A stretch of DNA of 14,877 bases from JBFEUI01 sp041547565 (lineage in GTDB: Bacteria; Pseudomonadota; Gammaproteobacteria; Thiohalomonadales; Thiohalomonadaceae): the NCBI GenBank assembly GCA_041547565.1, contig JBFEUI010000068.1, positions 1-14,877 on the forward strand. The letters are read 5' to 3'. This document shows, piece after piece, positions 7,121-13,739 of the stretch; the first letter of the stretch is position 1, and every line of letters starts with the position of its first letter. The position numbers were made by a program, and so were the translations under genes. The notes beneath the pieces were generated by a model. It did no database searches. It was not told the DNA's origin and was given only the letters and a program-made list of their open reading frames with translations.

Positions 7121-9022
7121 ATGAGCGTAGAGGCACATAAGGAGACACTGGGTTTTGAGACGGAAGTGAAGCAGTTGCTTCACCTGATGATCCACTCCCT
7201 CTACTCCAACAAGGAGATATTTCTGCGGGAGTTGGTCTCAAATGCATCCGATGCCTGCGACAAACTTCGCTTTGAGGCGCTGTCGGATGATGCCCTGTAC
7301 GAGGGGGACCAGGAACTGAAGATTCATGTGGAATTCGATAAGGACGCCCGTACCATCACGGTGCGTGACAACGGTGTCGGCATGAGTCGTCAGGATGTCA
7401 TTGACAATCTCGGTACCATCGCCCGCTCGGGTACCCGCCAGTTCCTCGAGTCGCTCACCGGTGACCAGGCGAAGGACGCCCACCTCATCGGCCAGTTCGG
7501 TGTCGGTTTCTACTCCTCGTTTATTGTGGCCGACAAGGTGACGGTGACCACCCGTCGTGCCGGTCTGACTGCCGAGCACGGCGTGTGCTGGGAGTCGCTG
7601 GGTGAGGGGGACTACAGCCTGGAGAACGTGGAGAAGGCCGAGCGTGGCACCGAGGTGGTACTGCACCTGCGTGAGGGCGACGATGAGTTCCTTGACGGCT
7701 GGCGCCTGCGTTCGGTTATTCGCAAATACTCCGACCACATCACCCTGCCCATCATGATGGTGAAGGAGGCGGTCCCCGGCGAGGAGGAGCAGGAGGCCCC
7801 GACCGAGCAGGAGATGGTCAACAAGGCCTCGGCGCTCTGGACCCGTGCCAAGAACGATATCTCCGAGGAGGAGTACCACGAGTTCTACAAGCACGTGGCC
7901 CATGATTTTGAAGAGCCGATGGCCTACAGCCACAACCGTGTCGAGGGCAAGCTGGAATACACCTCGCTGCTCTACATCCCCAAGCGGGCGCCCTTCGACC
8001 TGTGGGACCGGGAACGGCGCCATGGTATCAAGCTCTATGTTAAGCGCGTCTTCATTATGGATGACGCCGAGCATCTGATGCCCAACTACCTGCGTTTCGT
8101 GCGCGGTGTGATCGATTCCAGTGACCTGCCGCTGAACGTCTCGCGCGAGATTCTGCAACACAACAAGATCACCGATACCATGCGCGGTGCCTCGGTGAAG
8201 AAGGTGCTTGGACTGCTGGAGGGTATCGCCGGCAAGGAGCCGGAAAAGTACGCCGAATTCTGGCAGCAGTTCGGCCGGGTGATGAAGGAAGGCCCGGGCG
8301 AGGATTTTGCCAACAAGGAGCAGATCGGCAAGCTGCTGCGCTTTGCCTCGACCCACAACGATAGCGATGAGCAGAACGTCTCCCTGGAAGACTACATCGG
8401 CAGGATGAAAGAGGGACAGCAGGATATCTACTACATTACGGCCGACAGTTTTGCCGCGGCAAAGAATTCGCCCCACCTGGAGATCTTCCGCAAGAAGGGT
8501 ATCGAGGTGCTGTTGATGTACGATCGCGTCGACGAGTGGCTCACCTCCAGCCTCACCGAGTTTGACGGCAAGGCGCTCAAGTCGATCACCAAGGGTGAAC
8601 TTGACCTGGGCGAACTGGAGGACGAGCAGGAGAAGAAGCAGCAGGAAGAGGTGGCGAAGGACTTCGAGGAACTGGTCACAAAGGTGCAGGAGAGCCTGGG
8701 GGAGAAGGTCAAGGAGGTGCGCATTACCCATCGCCTGACCAACTCGCCGGCCTGCCTGGTTACCAGTGAAGGCGAGATGAGCGCCAACCTGGAGCGTATC
8801 CTCAAATCGGTAGGGCAGGATGCCCCCGATATCAAACCGATCATGGAGCTGAACCCGGAGCACCCGCTTGTGGTGAAACTCAAGGGCGAGGCGGGTGATC
8901 GTTTTGCTGACCTGACCTCCATCCTGTTCGACCAGGCCCTGCTGGCCGAGGGCGGTCAACTGGAGGACCCGGCCTCGTTTGTGCAGCGGCTCAACGCCAT
9001 GCTGCTGGAGATGGGCCAATAA
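7121..9022 (+). CDS. htpG: HtpG, bacterial Hsp90 molecular chaperone
   Basis: The protein has 633 residues from the chosen start, normal for HtpG. It is a cytosolic ATP-dependent homodimeric chaperone. The N-terminal GHKL ATPase domain (about 1-215) shows LRELVSNASDACDKLR with E37 and N41, the nucleotide-binding DNGVGM (83-88), and the lid-end motif GQFGVGFYSSF (124-134). The middle domain (about 225-490) includes YIPKRAPFDLW and the LNVSREILQHNK segment, whose Arg contacts the ATP gamma-phosphate in the family. The C-terminal dimerisation domain follows, and a eukaryotic MEEVD tail is absent, as expected. An acidic linker (EAVPGEEEQEAPTEQE) separates the first two domains. I chose ATG 7121 because AGAGGAGA at 7103-7110 precedes it and the protein then begins in the family way. 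It is transcribed from a heat-shock promoter and ends in an intrinsic terminator. Confidence 0.98.
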   Translation: MSVEAHKETLGFETEVKQLLHLMIHSLYSNKEIFLRELVSNASDACDKLRFEALSDDALYEGDQELKIHVEFDKDARTITVRDNGVGMSRQDVIDNLGTIARSGTRQFLESLTGDQAKDAHLIGQFGVGFYSSFIVADKVTVTTRRAGLTAEHGVCWESLGEGDYSLENVEKAERGTEVVLHLREGDDEFLDGWRLRSVIRKYSDHITLPIMMVKEAVPGEEEQEAPTEQEMVNKASALWTRAKNDISEEEYHEFYKHVAHDFEEPMAYSHNRVEGKLEYTSLLYIPKRAPFDLWDRERRHGIKLYVKRVFIMDDAEHLMPNYLRFVRGVIDSSDLPLNVSREILQHNKITDTMRGASVKKVLGLLEGIAGKEPEKYAEFWQQFGRVMKEGPGEDFANKEQIGKLLRFASTHNDSDEQNVSLEDYIGRMKEGQQDIYYITADSFAAAKNSPHLEIFRKKGIEVLLMYDRVDEWLTSSLTEFDGKALKSITKGELDLGELEDEQEKKQQEEVAKDFEELVTKVQESLGEKVKEVRITHRLTNSPACLVTSEGEMSANLERILKSVGQDAPDIKPIMELNPEHPLVVKLKGEAGDRFADLTSILFDQALLAEGGQLEDPASFVQRLNAMLLEMGQ

Positions 9023-9026
9023 TGAG

Positions 9027-9055
9027 AAGGGGGGCTGTGCCCCCCTTTATTATTT
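9027..9055 (+). terminator. Intrinsic terminator of htpG
   Basis: A perfect 9-bp stem (AAGGGGGGC at 9027-9035, GCCCCCCTT at 9039-9047) closes a TGT loop and is followed by TATTATTT. It begins 4 bp after the htpG stop codon, so htpG is probably monocistronic. Confidence 0.92.
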
Positions 9056-9097
9056 ACCCAGGAAAGTGACGCAGTGCCAAATCTCGCAGCCCTTCGT

Positions 9098-9126
9098 TTT
9101 AATGCCCTACGCCCTTTCTGTATACT
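9098..9126 (+). promoter_or_regulatory. Possible sigma-70 promoter for the CxxC protein-hslR unit
   Basis: TATACT at 9121-9126 is a good -10 element (5 of 6), directly preceded by TG. The matching -35 position, 17 bp upstream, is TTTAAT at 9098-9103, which is poor (3 of 6). A promoter is needed here because the htpG terminator lies upstream. The -10 overlaps the start of a small inverted repeat. Confidence 0.4.
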
Positions 9127-9140
9127 CGCTCTATGCGAGT
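9124..9140 (+). repeat. Inverted repeat overlapping the putative -10 element
   Basis: ACTCGC (9124-9129) and GCGAGT (9135-9140) form a 6-bp stem around a 5-base TCTAT loop. It ends just before the GAGGA ribosome-binding site (9144-9148) of the next gene. Depending on the true transcription start it could be an operator or a leader hairpin. It may be fortuitous. Confidence 0.35.
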
Positions 9141-9154
9141 GATGAGGATGCGAT

Positions 9155-9391
9155 ATGACAACGGGTAAGGTCTACAAGGCCTGGGGCGCCTGCCTGCGCT
9201 GCGATTTTGAGGGCTCGCTCGATTACGTCTGTCTTGCCGGTGAGCGCTATGACGAGCCGGATGCGCAAATGGTGATGCTCGAGCAGACCTGCCCCGCCTG
9301 CGGCAGTGTGGAAAACTCATTGTTGCCCTACGACTACTTTCAGGAAATCAAGCAACACTCTGAGCAGGAAGACCCTGAATCCTCCGAGTAA
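9155..9391 (+). CDS. Small protein with two CxxC knuckles, function unknown
   Basis: The protein has 78 residues. It contains C13-x2-C16 (ACLRC) and C46-x2-C49 (TCPAC), plus a lone C26. Two knuckles about 30 residues apart resemble a zinc-ribbon or rubredoxin-like metal site, so a structural zinc is the simplest reading. The C-terminus is acidic (HSEQEDPESSE) and probably disordered. GAGGA at 9144-9148 gives good spacing to the ATG. The stop codon overlaps the hslR start codon by one base (TAATG), which indicates coupled translation and suggests a role together with Hsp15. I do not recognise a named family. Confidence 0.82.
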   Translation: MTTGKVYKAWGACLRCDFEGSLDYVCLAGERYDEPDAQMVMLEQTCPACGSVENSLLPYDYFQEIKQHSEQEDPESSE

Positions 9392-9801
9392 TGGCGCACT
9401 CCCCCCAGAATGAAAAGGTCCGTCTGGACAAGTGGCTGTGGGCGGCACGTTTTTTCAAGACTCGCGCGCTGGCCAGTGAGGCGATTAACGGTGGTCATGT
9501 GCACCTTAACGGCAGCCGCATAAAACCCTCGCGTACGCTCAATGTCGGTGACACGCTGGAAATCCGCAAGGGCGAGGTCAAGTTTGTGGTCGAGGTGCAG
9601 GGCCTGTCGGCCCGACGTGGTCCGGCCAGTCAGGCTGTCCTGCTCTATGAAGAGACCGAGGCGAGCGTGGCGGCACGTGAGCACCATGCCGAGCAGCGTC
9701 GGCTGCAGGCGGCGAGTGGGCCGAAACCGGCAAAACGGCCCGACAAGCGCGATCGGCGCCGCATCATTCAATTTACCAGCAAACAGCACCGGCAGCGTTG
9801 A
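9391..9801 (+). CDS. hslR: Heat shock protein 15, S4-domain ribosome-associated protein
   Basis: The protein has 136 residues, the normal length for Hsp15. The S4 RNA-binding domain (about 10-70) starts VRLDKWLWAARFFKTRALASEAI and carries GHVHLNGSRIKPSRTLNVGDTLEI. A highly basic C-terminal tail follows (PKPAKRPDKRDRRR), as in other Hsp15 proteins. In E. coli, Hsp15 binds free 50S subunits carrying a nascent peptidyl-tRNA and helps recycle stalled ribosomes after heat stress. The ATG overlaps the preceding stop codon by one base. Closeness to htpG fits a heat-shock function. In E. coli hslR neighbours hslO (Hsp33); here a small CxxC protein takes the adjacent place. Confidence 0.95.
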   Translation: MAHSPQNEKVRLDKWLWAARFFKTRALASEAINGGHVHLNGSRIKPSRTLNVGDTLEIRKGEVKFVVEVQGLSARRGPASQAVLLYEETEASVAAREHHAEQRRLQAASGPKPAKRPDKRDRRRIIQFTSKQHRQR

Positions 9802-9821
9802 AACCGTGCCATCCCACACCC

Positions 9822-9855
9822 ATGAAATAAATATTAACAACTGCTAATATAAAAA
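9822..9855 (+). promoter_or_regulatory. AT-rich probable promoter region for the thioredoxin gene
   Basis: About 34 bases between hslR and the thioredoxin gene are almost pure A/T in otherwise GC-rich DNA. TATAAA (9848-9853) or TAATAT (9845-9850) could serve as the -10. No good -35 hexamer sits at the correct distance, so the exact promoter is not resolved. Confidence 0.4.
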
Positions 9856-9871
9856 GATTGCCCCGATATTC

Positions 9872-9888
9872 CGGTGTACAGCACACCG
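9872..9888 (+). repeat. Leader hairpin upstream of the thioredoxin gene
   Basis: CGGTGT (9872-9877) and ACACCG (9883-9888) form a 6-bp stem with a 5-base loop. It lies about 35 bp before the ribosome-binding site. There is no T-tract, so it is not a terminator. It could be an operator or a leader stem if transcription starts near 9857. Confidence 0.35.
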
Positions 9889-9934
9889 CCATTGGGATGC
9901 GAGACACCCAGTAACGACGATTTAGGAGAGTACT

Positions 9935-10312
9935 ATGGCTTCAGTGGCACTGAACAAAGACAATTTTGATGAAACGGTTGGCGGTAGTGATTTTGTCATC
10001 GTCGATTTCTGGGCGCCCTGGTGCGGTCCCTGCCAGTCGTTTGGTCCGGTGTTTGAGGAGGTTTCCGAGAAGCACGACGATATTGTCTTTGCCAAGGTCA
10101 ACACCGAGGAGGAGCAGGAACTGGCCGCCCATTTCCAGGTACGCTCGATCCCGACCCTGATGATCCTGCGTGACCAGATTGTCATCTATGCCCAGCCCGG
10201 TGCGCTGATGGGGGCGCAATTCGAGCAGCTAATCACCCAGGCCCGTGAACTGGACATGGACGAGGTGCGCAAGCAGGTGGCCGAGCAGCAGGCCCAGTCG
10301 CAGGAAAGCTAA
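9935..10312 (+). CDS. Thioredoxin-family protein with charged C-terminal tail
   Basis: The protein has 125 residues, slightly longer than TrxA (about 108). It is a cytoplasmic dithiol-disulfide oxidoreductase with no signal peptide. The active site is WAPWCGPC with C30 and C33. The cis-proline is P73 in RSIPTLM, and D24 in VIVDFWAPW matches the buried Asp of thioredoxins. The fold is complete through about residue 103. Residues 104-125 (ARELDMDEVRKQVAEQQAQSQES) form an extra Gln/Glu-rich helix not found in classical TrxA. The usual GxxxG-type segment near the end of the fold is replaced by AQPGALMGAQFEQLI. AGGAGAG (9924-9930) gives a strong ribosome-binding site. The motif and length support thioredoxin, but I cannot tell whether this is the main TrxA of the cell. 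Confidence 0.93.
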   Translation: MASVALNKDNFDETVGGSDFVIVDFWAPWCGPCQSFGPVFEEVSEKHDDIVFAKVNTEEEQELAAHFQVRSIPTLMILRDQIVIYAQPGALMGAQFEQLITQARELDMDEVRKQVAEQQAQSQES

Positions 10313-10330
10313 AGTCCTCAGCGCCGTTTA

Positions 10331-10374
10331 CCGGCCGCCTCAAGCCTGGCCGACCTTGTCATCGAGGCGGCCGG
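10331..10374. terminator. Large hairpin between convergent genes, probable bidirectional terminator
   Basis: CCGGCCGCCTC (10331-10341) and GAGGCGGCCGG (10364-10374) form a perfect 11-bp stem with a 22-base loop. It lies 18 bp beyond the thioredoxin stop and 17 bp beyond the stop of the convergent lipoprotein gene. Neither side has a T-tract, so it is not a canonical intrinsic terminator. Its position suggests transcription insulation or 3'-end protection. Confidence 0.6.
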
Positions 10375-10391
10375 CCGGGGCGGCTGAATAT

Positions 10392-10922
10392 TCAGGACAA
10401 TTCCGGGCAGGGAGGCTGTTCGCCCCGGGCCCAGGCGAAGATTGCCTCGCGAATATTCTCATAGTCCCAGGAATCGCCGGTGACAGTCAGGCGGGTCTCC
10501 CCCGCGGTGACCGTCTCGATGTTGGCAAGCACGATGTAATAACCCCCTTCAGGCATCGGCGGCCGTGCCTCCTTCTCCAGCTGCAGCACCATCTCGGCAC
10601 TGCTGTCACTGATCATCCGTGTGCTTGGATGATACTTGACGGTGTTCACGATACTCCCATTCAGACCGAAGGTGGTGCGGCTGACCTCCACATTCAGGCA
10701 GCGCTCGGCATTTTTACTGATATCACGATACACATCCTGTAGCGGGCGCTTAATGACTGCAGCCCGGTCCGTCGGGGTAAACGGGTAGCGGATGATCTTG
10801 ATGATCTCTTGCGTCCATGTCGATTCCTGGTCCCTTTTTCCGCGCATCTCCTCGATGCTTTTCGGCGTCGTAGCACAGGCCGAGAGGAGCGCAGCGACAA
10901 GCAGGAGTGACAGTTTTTTCAT
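10392..10922 (-). CDS. Lipoprotein of unknown function
   Basis: The protein has 176 residues. The N-terminus MKKLSLLLVAALLSACATTP is a lipoprotein signal peptide with lipobox LSAC; C16 would be acylated. Residue +2 is Ala rather than Asp, which predicts sorting to the outer membrane. The mature part is mixed alpha/beta with two further cysteines (C75 in ERCLNVEV and C172 in QPPCPELS) that could form a disulfide. The segment VTAGETRLTVTGDSWDYENIREAIFAWARG suggests a compact domain with a C-terminal helix. GAGGA just upstream of the ATG (complement of about 10926-10930) supports this start. I do not recognise the family. It is convergent with the thioredoxin gene and divergent from the moxR-like gene. 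Confidence 0.85.
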   Translation of the reverse strand: MKKLSLLLVAALLSACATTPKSIEEMRGKRDQESTWTQEIIKIIRYPFTPTDRAAVIKRPLQDVYRDISKNAERCLNVEVSRTTFGLNGSIVNTVKYHPSTRMISDSSAEMVLQLEKEARPPMPEGGYYIVLANIETVTAGETRLTVTGDSWDYENIREAIFAWARGEQPPCPELS

Positions 10923-11162
10923 TTTTCCTCACTTGAAGGCATGAATTGGGGATGAAAATGGCTCATTCGGTTCATAACTAGAGTATATGGATGGCGTGAA
11001 TGATGAAATATAGACAGGCCGGCAATCGAGATTTTTGTGATAGAAGTATCAACTCATGGCGCCGATTTTGCCAAATGCAGGCCTTGACATGTTTCGCCAA
11101 AACCCGAGTAATCTGATAAGATATTGCGTTTATCCCTGTGTCAGGAACAGCTAGAGAGAACC
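10923..11162. other. Divergent intergenic region, lipoprotein / moxR-like gene
   Basis: These 240 bp are noticeably AT-richer than the flanking genes. On the minus strand TATACT (complement of 10982-10987) could be the -10 of the lipoprotein gene, but its -35 region is weak. On the plus strand a sigma-70-like promoter serves the moxR-like gene. I found no open reading frame with a plausible start and no strong hairpin here. Confidence 0.6.
11084..11112 (+). promoter_or_regulatory. Sigma-70-like promoter of the moxR-VWA-dsrS cluster
   Basis: A perfect TTGACA -35 (11084-11089) is followed after 17 bp by AGTAAT (11107-11112), which matches the -10 consensus at 4 of 6 positions. Transcription would start near 11119, about 44 bases before the ATG at 11163. 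Confidence 0.55.
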
Positions 11163-12209
11163 ATGCGACCCGCTTACATATCGAATATTCTGGAACGTGA
11201 ATTTATCAGTACCCGCGAGGGGCATCACACCCCGGTGATGTTGTGGGGGCCGCCGGGTGTGGGCAAGTCACAGATGGTGAGCCAGGTGGGTCAGCGCCAC
11301 AATGCCGCGGTGATCGATATCCGGCTGTCGCAGATGGAGCCGAGCGACCTGCGCGGTATCCCGTTCCGTAACGGTGAGGTGGTCGAGTGGGCGGAACCGG
11401 CCATCCTGCCGCATGAGGCGGTACACGGGAATGAAGGGATACTGTTCCTCGATGAGATTACCTCGGCGCCACCCAGTGTTTCGGCTGCGGCCTATCAGTT
11501 GATCCTCGACCGCCGGCTGGGCGAGTACAAGGTGCCCGACGGCTGGGCCATCTTTGCCGCCGGCAACCGCCAGGGCGACCGCGGCGTGACCTATACCATG
11601 CCCGCGCCGCTGGCCAACCGTTTTGCCCATTTCGAGGTCGAGACCAACCTGGATGACTGGGTCAGCTGGGCCTATGCCAACGGCATCGACGAGAAGGTGA
11701 TCGCCTTCCTGCGTTTCCGTCCCGAACTGTTGTTTGATTTTGACCCGGCACACAACCCTGTGGCCTTCCCCTCTCCCCGCTCCTGGGAGTTCGCGCACCG
11801 TGCGTTGCAGAAGTTCGGTGACATGCCCGACCTGCTGGTTGACTCCCTGCAGGCCTGTGTCGGGCCTGCGGCGGGAATTGAACTGGGGGCCTTTGTCGAC
11901 AACCTGGACAACCTGCCCGATATCGACGCCATCCTGAACGGTGACGAGGTGGCGGTACCGAGCGAGATCGACCTGCAGTATGCGGTGGCCTCGGCCCTGG
12001 TGGGACGCTCCCTGCGGGCAAAACAGGAGGGTAACGGTGCCGATGTGTACGGCCGTATCCTCGATTACGCCGGCAAATTCAGCCAGCGCGAGATGGGTGT
12101 CATGCTGGTCTCGGACATGCACCGTGCCATCGGCCAGGAACTGTTCAACGTGCCGGAGTTCGCACCGTGGGCCCAGGCAGTGGCCGATGTCATGCTGTAC
12201 GAGATGTAA
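11163..12209 (+). CDS. MoxR-family AAA+ ATPase
   Basis: The protein has 348 residues from ATG 11163. A TTG at 11124 would add 13 residues, but the ATG has a purine-rich AGAGAGA just upstream and the family-like N-terminus. The AAA+ module shows Walker A GPPGVGKS (29-36), Walker B ILFLDE (93-98), sensor-1 N135 in FAAGN, and R153 in ANRF as a candidate arginine finger. Helix ITSAPPSVSAAAYQLILDRRLGEYKVP after Walker B is typical of MoxR-type and dynein-related ATPases. The C-terminal half (about 160-348) is helical. MoxR ATPases work as hexamers with a VWA-domain partner to remodel or activate client proteins. The next gene encodes exactly such a partner, which makes the pairing secure. The client is unknown. 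It is cytoplasmic. Confidence 0.92.
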   Translation: MRPAYISNILEREFISTREGHHTPVMLWGPPGVGKSQMVSQVGQRHNAAVIDIRLSQMEPSDLRGIPFRNGEVVEWAEPAILPHEAVHGNEGILFLDEITSAPPSVSAAAYQLILDRRLGEYKVPDGWAIFAAGNRQGDRGVTYTMPAPLANRFAHFEVETNLDDWVSWAYANGIDEKVIAFLRFRPELLFDFDPAHNPVAFPSPRSWEFAHRALQKFGDMPDLLVDSLQACVGPAAGIELGAFVDNLDNLPDIDAILNGDEVAVPSEIDLQYAVASALVGRSLRAKQEGNGADVYGRILDYAGKFSQREMGVMLVSDMHRAIGQELFNVPEFAPWAQAVADVMLYEM

Positions 12210-12226
12210 GCAGGGTTGTGAGAATC

Positions 12227-12296
12227 AACGCAGAGAAGAGCGCAAAGACGCGGTGGCGCAAAGAGAAATGATACCCGTTAGCGTTATCTCTGCGTG
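12227..12296. repeat. Degenerate repeat element, copy 1 (moxR/VWA spacer)
   Basis: ACGCAGAGA (12228-12236) and TCTCTGCGT (12287-12295) form a perfect 9-bp inverted repeat bounding the element. Inside, GCGCAAAGA occurs twice (12240-12248 and 12256-12264) at a 16-bp period. The 116-bp spacer has no other feature. The same words recur in the next spacer of the cluster. The structure suggests a small non-autonomous intergenic element; no transposase is present. Confidence 0.7.
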
Positions 12297-12325
12297 CGTT
12301 GCGTTATCAACACGAAACGTGAATT

Positions 12326-13585
12326 GTGAGTAACGACATAGAAACAAAGCTGAGTGCGGCGCGCACGCGCCTGATCCTCGACAAGCCGTTTCTCGGTGCG
12401 CTGGTGCTGCGCCTGCCGATGGTGGCGGCCGATCCCAACTGGTGCAAAACCACGGCGACCGATGCCAAAACCTTCTACTACAACACTGACTACATCGCTG
12501 CCCTGTCGGTCGAGCAGACCCAGTTCGCCCTGGCCCACGAGGCGATGCACTGCGCCCTGTCGCATTTTGCACGCCGCCAGCACCGTGACAAACACCGCTG
12601 GGATCTGGCCTGCGACTTTGCCATTAACCCGCTGCTGATCGGTGAAGGGCTGATCCCATGCCCCGATGTGCTTTACCTGAATGAGTACGAGGGGATGACC
12701 GCCGAGGAGATCTACCCCTGCCTGGACGAGAATGAAGATCTCAATCCACACGATGATCACGTCTACGACGAGGAGAGCGACGGCGAGGGGGGCAGTGCCG
12801 GCGGTGGCGGCAACCAGGATGGCGAGCAGCAGCAGGGCGGCAGTGCCGATGAGCAGAGCGACGAACAGGAGGGGAAGGGCAGCAGCGAGTCCAGTCCCGA
12901 CAGTGACAAGCAGCGTGACAACGGTGCTGGCAAACCGCAGCCGCTGAGCCAGGAAGAGAGGGAGACGCTTTCGGTGCAGTGGTCACAGCGCATGGCCGGT
13001 GCGGCGCAGCAGGCGATGCAGGCGGGCAAGATGGGCGGTGCCCTGGCGCGCATGATCGAGCACCTACTGCAGCCGCAACTGCCCTGGCGCATGCTGCTGG
13101 CCCGTTACATGACGGCCACGGCGCGGGACGACTACAACTGGTCCCGGCCCTCGCGGCGCGAGGGCGAGGCCATTTTGCCCAGCCTGAAAAGCAGTGAACT
13201 GAGGGTGGTGGTCGGCCTGGATACCAGCGGTTCGATCAGCGACGAGGAGATGCGCGAGTTTCTCTCCGAGGTCAACGCCATCAAGGGGCAGGCCCATGCG
13301 CATATCACCCTGCTGGCCTGCGATGCGACGCTGGCGGAGGATGGGCCGTGGGAATATGCACCGTGGGAGGAATTCAAGCTGCCGCGCGAGTTCAAGGGCG
13401 GCGGGGGAACCGATTTCGCCCCGGTGTTCGACTGGCTGGAACAACAGGGACAACGTCCCGACCTGCTGGTCTATTTCACCGATGCGCAGGGCAGTTTTCC
13501 CGAGTGTGAACCCAACCTGCCCGTGATCTGGTTGATTAAAGGCAAGGCGCAGGTGCCGTGGGGCCAGCGCATACAGTTAAATTAG
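12326..13585 (+). CDS. Metallopeptidase-like + VWA domain protein (DUF2201 type), MoxR partner
   Basis: The protein has 419 residues and is cytoplasmic. The N-terminal domain (about 1-135) carries FALAHEAMHCALSH: an HExxH zinc motif (H71, E72, H75) with a further H80, as in DUF2201-type metallopeptidase-like domains. A low-complexity Asp/Glu/Gly/Gln/Ser linker spans about 140-205. A helical segment follows (about 215-265). The C-terminal VWA-like domain (about 290-419) has a complete MIDAS: DTSGS (299-303), T362 in GGGGTDF, and D386 in YFTDAQGS. Proteolytic activity has not, to my knowledge, been shown for this family. The start is GTG 12326 with no clear ribosome-binding site; an upstream in-frame stop close by excludes a longer start. 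The upstream MoxR ATPase is the expected partner, as in RavA-ViaA. Confidence 0.92.
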   Translation: MSNDIETKLSAARTRLILDKPFLGALVLRLPMVAADPNWCKTTATDAKTFYYNTDYIAALSVEQTQFALAHEAMHCALSHFARRQHRDKHRWDLACDFAINPLLIGEGLIPCPDVLYLNEYEGMTAEEIYPCLDENEDLNPHDDHVYDEESDGEGGSAGGGGNQDGEQQQGGSADEQSDEQEGKGSSESSPDSDKQRDNGAGKPQPLSQEERETLSVQWSQRMAGAAQQAMQAGKMGGALARMIEHLLQPQLPWRMLLARYMTATARDDYNWSRPSRREGEAILPSLKSSELRVVVGLDTSGSISDEEMREFLSEVNAIKGQAHAHITLLACDATLAEDGPWEYAPWEEFKLPREFKGGGGTDFAPVFDWLEQQGQRPDLLVYFTDAQGSFPECEPNLPVIWLIKGKAQVPWGQRIQLN

Positions 13586-13618
13586 GTAACGCAGTGTTGT
13601 AAGCGCGTAGGACGCTAA

Positions 13619-13710
13619 GCCGCCAAGACGCAGAGAAACTATGTTTATTTTGGCGAGTGGTACATAGCAATGATGAATATTGATGGCCTTCCAAATTCCT
13701 TTGCGTTTCT
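13619..13710. repeat. Degenerate repeat element, copy 2 (VWA/dsrS spacer)
   Basis: GCCGCCAAGACGCAGAGAAAC (starting 13619) contains the same ACGCAGAGA word (13628-13636) as copy 1, next to a CCAAGACGC variant of its inner word. The far end TTTGCGTTTCT (13700-13710) looks like a decayed opposite arm. Between them lies AT-rich DNA with a 6-bp inverted repeat (CTATGT 13639-13644, ACATAG 13662-13667). The 154-bp spacer contains no credible gene or terminator. Confidence 0.55.
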
Positions 13711-13739
13711 ACAAACAAGCATAACGGAGCGAAGAGTTT

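Noticed and set aside
7238..9019. A 593-codon open frame antisense to almost all of htpG
   Set aside because: It mirrors htpG codon phase in GC-rich DNA, where few antisense stops arise. Its translation is Leu/His/Val-rich without recognisable domains, and htpG is unambiguous.
11124..11162. A TTG start adding 13 residues to the MoxR-like protein
   Set aside because: It lies only a few bases after the predicted transcription start and the ATG at 11163 gives a better ribosome-binding site.
11268..12122. A 284-codon open frame antisense to the moxR-like gene
   Set aside because: Its codons shadow the conserved AAA+ gene, and the translation lacks any recognisable fold or start signal.
12225..13739. 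CRISPR array or tandem repeat array in the cluster spacers
   Set aside because: The shared words are short, degenerate and only two copies of the element exist, with no regular spacer pattern.
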